Source: CAUYXJ01 sp963577065
Lineage (GTDB): Bacteria > Chloroflexota > Dehalococcoidia > Tepidiformales > Tepidiformaceae
Reading direction: 5' to 3'
Length of the DNA stretch: 33,006 nucleotides
Assembly (NCBI GenBank): GCA_963577065.1
Contig: CAUYXJ010000020.1
Location: 1-33,006 of the forward strand
This document shows, piece by piece, positions 30,630 through 33,006 of the stretch (position 1 is the first letter of the stretch; every line of letters begins with the position of its first letter). The notes under the pieces were generated by a model. The model was not told the origin of the DNA and ran no database searches. It saw nothing but the letters and a program-made list of their open reading frames with translations. Position numbers and translations under genes: made by a program.

Positions 30630-31731
30630 TTGGCGCGAGGCGGTGAAGACTGCGAAAGCGGAGGCCCGCCGCGCCCGTGAGGATGCGGACCGGCTGCGTC
30701 AGGGGGCGCGCGAGCTCGAGCAGCGCCTTCGCCGCGAAGCACGCGAGGCCTCGCAGCAAGGCCGTCAGAGCGAAGGGCGCACGGCGCGCGAACGCCGCCA
30801 TCAGGAGCGCAGCAGCCGTCGCGAGGAACGCGCGGAGGGCGGGGGCGCGAGCACCGAACGCCCCTTTGAGACCGCCGGCCTGACCGCGATTCGCCTGAGC
30901 CAGACGGCCGGCGAGCTCGCTGTGCGCATGGCCGCCGAGGGCGAATCGCCCGGTGTCACCACCCACGGCGGATGCACCACGCCGGAGATCGAAATCGAGC
31001 GCAGCGGCGACGAGCTGCGGATCGAGATCCGCCTCCAGACCGGTGCGGGGTTCTTCCGTCGCCGGCAACGTGCGCGCACCGAGGTCCGCCTCGACCTCGC
31101 GCTGGCGTCACTGCGCGTGGATCTTGGCCATGGCGAATTGGGGCTCCAGGGTTTGGAAGCGGAGGCCCTCGACCTCCACTGTGGCGCGGGGGAGGTGCGC
31201 GTGAACGACTGCCGCGGCGCGCTCGCCGCGGATGCCGGCGCGGGACGGGTCGCCATCCGCAGACACCGCGGTCTCGTGCGCTGTCACTCCGGCGCTGGCG
31301 ACCTCTCCGTCGATATCGCGAAGGTGGTCCCCGGCGAATACGCGCTCGAGGCCGGCCTCGGTCGCGCCGAGTTGCGCCTTCCCCCGGGAGAAGCCGTGCA
31401 GATCGAGGCCCGGAGCGGCATCGGCCGCGTCCGTATCGACTACCCCTCGACGGACGCCGCGAGCACCTCGGTGCGTCTCGCGGCGGGCATCGGCGAGGTC
31501 AGCGTCGGCGCTCGTGCCGCCGATGCCGATGAGCGGGCGCCCGATGCGGCCGAGACGGAGCCCCCGCCGGGGGCCCGCCACGAAGCCGAGGAGGTGCGCG
31601 TGCTCCAGCTCCTTGAGCAGGGCCGCGTCAGCGCCGAGGAAGCCGCCGAACTGATCGCCGCCCTACGCGCCGCCCCGCCGCCCAACCCGCCCTCGGACGA
31701 TGAGGACGAAGGCGTCGCGGTACAGGAGTAG
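30622..31731 (+). CDS. DUF4097 beta-helix protein with SHOCT-like C-terminal helix
   Basis: Encodes 369 residues from ATG 30622. An N-terminal coiled coil rich in Arg/Glu covers about residues 1-85. The DUF4097-type right-handed beta structure covers about 110-305, with repeats such as LDLHCGAGEVRVNDCRG, LAADAGAGRVAI and VRCHSGAGDLSVDI. A C-terminal helical motif (VRVLQLLEQGRVSAEEAAELI) resembles those of LiaX/YvlB-type and SHOCT-like envelope-stress proteins. There is no signal peptide. The DUF2089 neighbour is typical. I infer an envelope or antimicrobial-stress sensor module. Confidence 0.82.
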   Translation: MADWREAVKTAKAEARRAREDADRLRQGARELEQRLRREAREASQQGRQSEGRTARERRHQERSSRREERAEGGGASTERPFETAGLTAIRLSQTAGELAVRMAAEGESPGVTTHGGCTTPEIEIERSGDELRIEIRLQTGAGFFRRRQRARTEVRLDLALASLRVDLGHGELGLQGLEAEALDLHCGAGEVRVNDCRGALAADAGAGRVAIRRHRGLVRCHSGAGDLSVDIAKVVPGEYALEAGLGRAELRLPPGEAVQIEARSGIGRVRIDYPSTDAASTSVRLAAGIGEVSVGARAADADERAPDAAETEPPPGARHEAEEVRVLQLLEQGRVSAEEAAELIAALRAAPPPNPPSDDEDEGVAVQE

Positions 31732-31733
31732 CC

Positions 31734-31750
31734 AGCAGGCGCTGCCTGCT
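31734..31750 (+). terminator. hairpin after the DUF4097 operon
   Basis: AGCAGGC-GCT-GCCTGCT forms a perfect 7-bp stem three bases after the stop codon of the last gene. No T tract follows, so it may slow RNA decay or act as a weak terminator rather than a classical one. Confidence 0.45.
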
Positions 31751-32133
31751 GCTGTGCGGCGGATCCGCGAGCGGCTTCGGTCCAAGCGGCTGACGCCGTC
31801 GGTCCGCGCGAGCGGGTGTCGAGCCTAGCCGACCCCGGGCTCGCGGCGCGCATCGACGATGAACGCGCGCAGTGCGTCTACTGCTGACGCTGCAAGCGGC
31901 TGCAGCGTCACCACCTCAACCGAAAGGCGATCGAGCAGCGCCAGGACCGCGGCCCTGTCCGCCGGCCATCCTCTCTTCCTGACGCGTGACCAGATCGTTC
32001 CAGCGCCCGCCGCTGCGGTGGTGGCGGGTTCCGAGTTCATTGTCGCGATCGAGCATCACCAGCTCCAGGTATTTCTGCGCGGCTTCGAGGGCAAGGTGGG
32101 TGGCGATCACGAGGTCGTCGCCTCAGCACCGGG
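31751..32133 (-). other. possible degraded 3' part of the lipoprotein gene
   Basis: No intact gene is convincing in these 380 bases. On the minus strand, two frames carry short protein-like segments, LVIATHLALEAAQKYLELVM (about 32112-32050) and ADRAAVLALLDRLSVEVVTL (about 31960-31900), the latter in a frame ending TAG at 31825. They could be the disrupted continuation of the lipoprotein that stops at 32134, or shadow. I cannot decide. Confidence 0.25.
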
Positions 32134-32598
32134 CTACTCCGCCCCAAGCACGACGTGAAGGTCCTCATTGGCGCGCAGGATCTCCAACGTCGTAGCGGGC
32201 GGCGGGTCGTCCCCAGCGAGGTAGATCCATTGCCCGAACTCCGGTTCATGGACCATGCGCATGTCGACCACGCGGCCCCCTTCCGCCACGCGGATCTCAT
32301 CCCTCAACACGCCCAGCACGTTTTGGCGGATGAGACGGCGCTTCGCCTCCTCAACGCTCACGTTGAATTCCCTGGCGTAGAACGGGGCGGTATTGTCGAG
32401 GATCTCTTCTTCCGTCGCTGTGTGGGAGGTTGGGGTTGCTTCTGGTTCTTCGCCGGGGTTGTCAGGCTCGGGTGTGCCCGCGGGATGCGTTCCAATGTCG
32501 CCGGCGCCCGAGTCGGTGGGGCCCGAGTCACCGGCGTTCGATGAGCCGCAGCCGGCCACGACGAGGGACAAGGTTGCGACGAGAATCGCCAGCTTCAT
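32134..32598 (-). CDS. lipoprotein with streptogrisin-propeptide-like domain
   Basis: Encodes 154 residues from ATG 32598. The lipobox is VVAGC (Cys17), then a Gly/Ser/Pro/Thr linker to about residue 60. The C-terminal domain TAPFYAREFNVSVEEAKRRL followed by hydrophobic and acidic stretches and VVDMRMVHEPEFGQWIYLAG resembles the alpha/beta pro-domain repeated in secreted serine proteases, where a VSVEEA-x-RRL helix is typical. No protease domain is present. The end at LGAE may be premature (see the region 31751-32133). Probably anchored outside the cell. Confidence 0.6.
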   Translation of the reverse strand: MKLAILVATLSLVVAGCGSSNAGDSGPTDSGAGDIGTHPAGTPEPDNPGEEPEATPTSHTATEEEILDNTAPFYAREFNVSVEEAKRRLIRQNVLGVLRDEIRVAEGGRVVDMRMVHEPEFGQWIYLAGDDPPPATTLEILRANEDLHVVLGAE

Positions 32599-32823
32599 GC
32601 GTCGTCCTTGCCGCCCTCGGACTACAGAGGCGGCTGCGCAGCGCTTCGATGCTCTGCTCGAGGTGGCTGCCGCTCCAGGTAAACGCAAGATCGCCGCGTT
32701 CGCCTGGGATGATGGTAGCAATCCATTCGCAGATGCGAGGACCCCTGAGTAATTGAGAGGTCGTTAGCGAGGCCGCGTTGCTCACCCGGGCTCCGCCGCG
32801 GCTGCGCGCTCCTGAGCCGGCTG

Positions 32824-33006
32824 CTCGGTTCCTGCGCGCCTGCTCCGCCCCGCCGAGGCGCTATCGGGGGCAGCTCGGTTCCTGCGCGCCTGCTCCGCCC
32901 CGCGAGGCTCTATCGCCGGCTGCTCGGTTCCTGCGCGCCTGCTCCGCCCCGCCGAGGCGCTATCGCGGGCAGCTCCGTACCTGCGCGCCTGCTCCGCCCC
33001 GCGAGG
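32824..33006. repeat. 49-50-bp tandem repeats, continuing past the window
   Basis: Four copies begin at 32824, 32874, 32923 and 32973, each with CTCGGTTCCTGCGCGCCTGC or a near variant, followed by TCCGCCCCG and a CTATCG segment. Copies differ at a few bases and alternate between a GCCGAGGCG and a GCGAGGCT form. No unique spacers, so not CRISPR. The array runs off the end of the window. Confidence 0.88.

Noticed and set aside
32824..33006. possible CRISPR array
   Set aside because: Units are directly contiguous, without unique spacers, and no cas genes are present; the same holds for 1-256 and 20627-20993.
1..33006. tRNA, rRNA, tmRNA or RNase P genes
   Set aside because: No cloverleaf T-loop motif or known RNA signature was recognised by eye on either strand; a covariance-model search would be needed to exclude them fully.

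Overview
The window is a high-GC (about two thirds G+C by eye) stretch of bacterial chromosome. It carries ordinary housekeeping and metabolic genes, tandem-repeat arrays, and several reading frames that look broken by single-base indels. There is no rRNA, tRNA, phage or transposase gene. The holB-ricT pair, a DUF2089/DUF4097 operon, a SipW-like signal peptidase, an AMIN-like lipoprotein and the codon style suggest a Gram-positive-like, non-actinobacterial lineage such as Chloroflexota. That placement is an inference; no phylogenetic marker was compared.

Layout. 1-256: GC-rich 98-bp tandem repeat. 257-591: gene-free, with a minus-strand terminator-like hairpin. 592-2704: TasA-like secreted protein, SipW-like signal peptidase and a Pro/Thr-stalk secreted protein. 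2768-4684: acyl-CoA dehydrogenase and glyoxalase-like protein. 4774-5426: toxin-antitoxin-like locus split by a shift in a G run. 5458-6417 (-): HSL-type esterase. 6630-6835: small frame-split membrane protein. 6832-7717 (-): carboxymuconolactone-decarboxylase/AhpD-like gene with an in-frame UGA, preceded by a frame-split conserved gene. 7787-9427 (-): thiamine-diphosphate enzyme. 9491-10574: membrane protein and an NYN-like fragment. 10811-13286: SufR-like repressor divergent from a Rieske protein, with promoter and palindrome between them. 13479-15259: three uncharacterised proteins. 15346-17672: holB and ricT. 17669-19600 (-): triple-repeat lipoprotein and alpha/beta hydrolase. 19658-21971: DinB-like protein, nucleotidyltransferase interrupted by three 122-bp repeats, its small partner and an AMIN-like lipoprotein. 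21961-25641 (-): dnaE. 25838-28615 (-): zinc-type ABC importer. 28758-29670 (-): two coiled-coil proteins. 29805-29930: AT-rich island. 30019-31731: DUF2089/coiled-coil/DUF4097 operon. 32134-32598 (-): lipoprotein. 32824-33006: 50-bp tandem repeats.

The most notable item is at 6832-7341. An AhpD-like gene has TGA exactly where the second cysteine of the redox CxxC motif belongs. The frame stays open and family-like for 92 sense codons afterwards. A 7-bp hairpin with a GUC loop starts 14 nt after the TGA, where a bacterial SECIS element should be. I read it as a selenoprotein with a CxxU active site.

A caution for the whole window: up to four genes within 1.9-7.7 kb show apparent single-base frame changes, two of them in G runs. 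Assembly or sequencing error has to be separated from true pseudogenes there.
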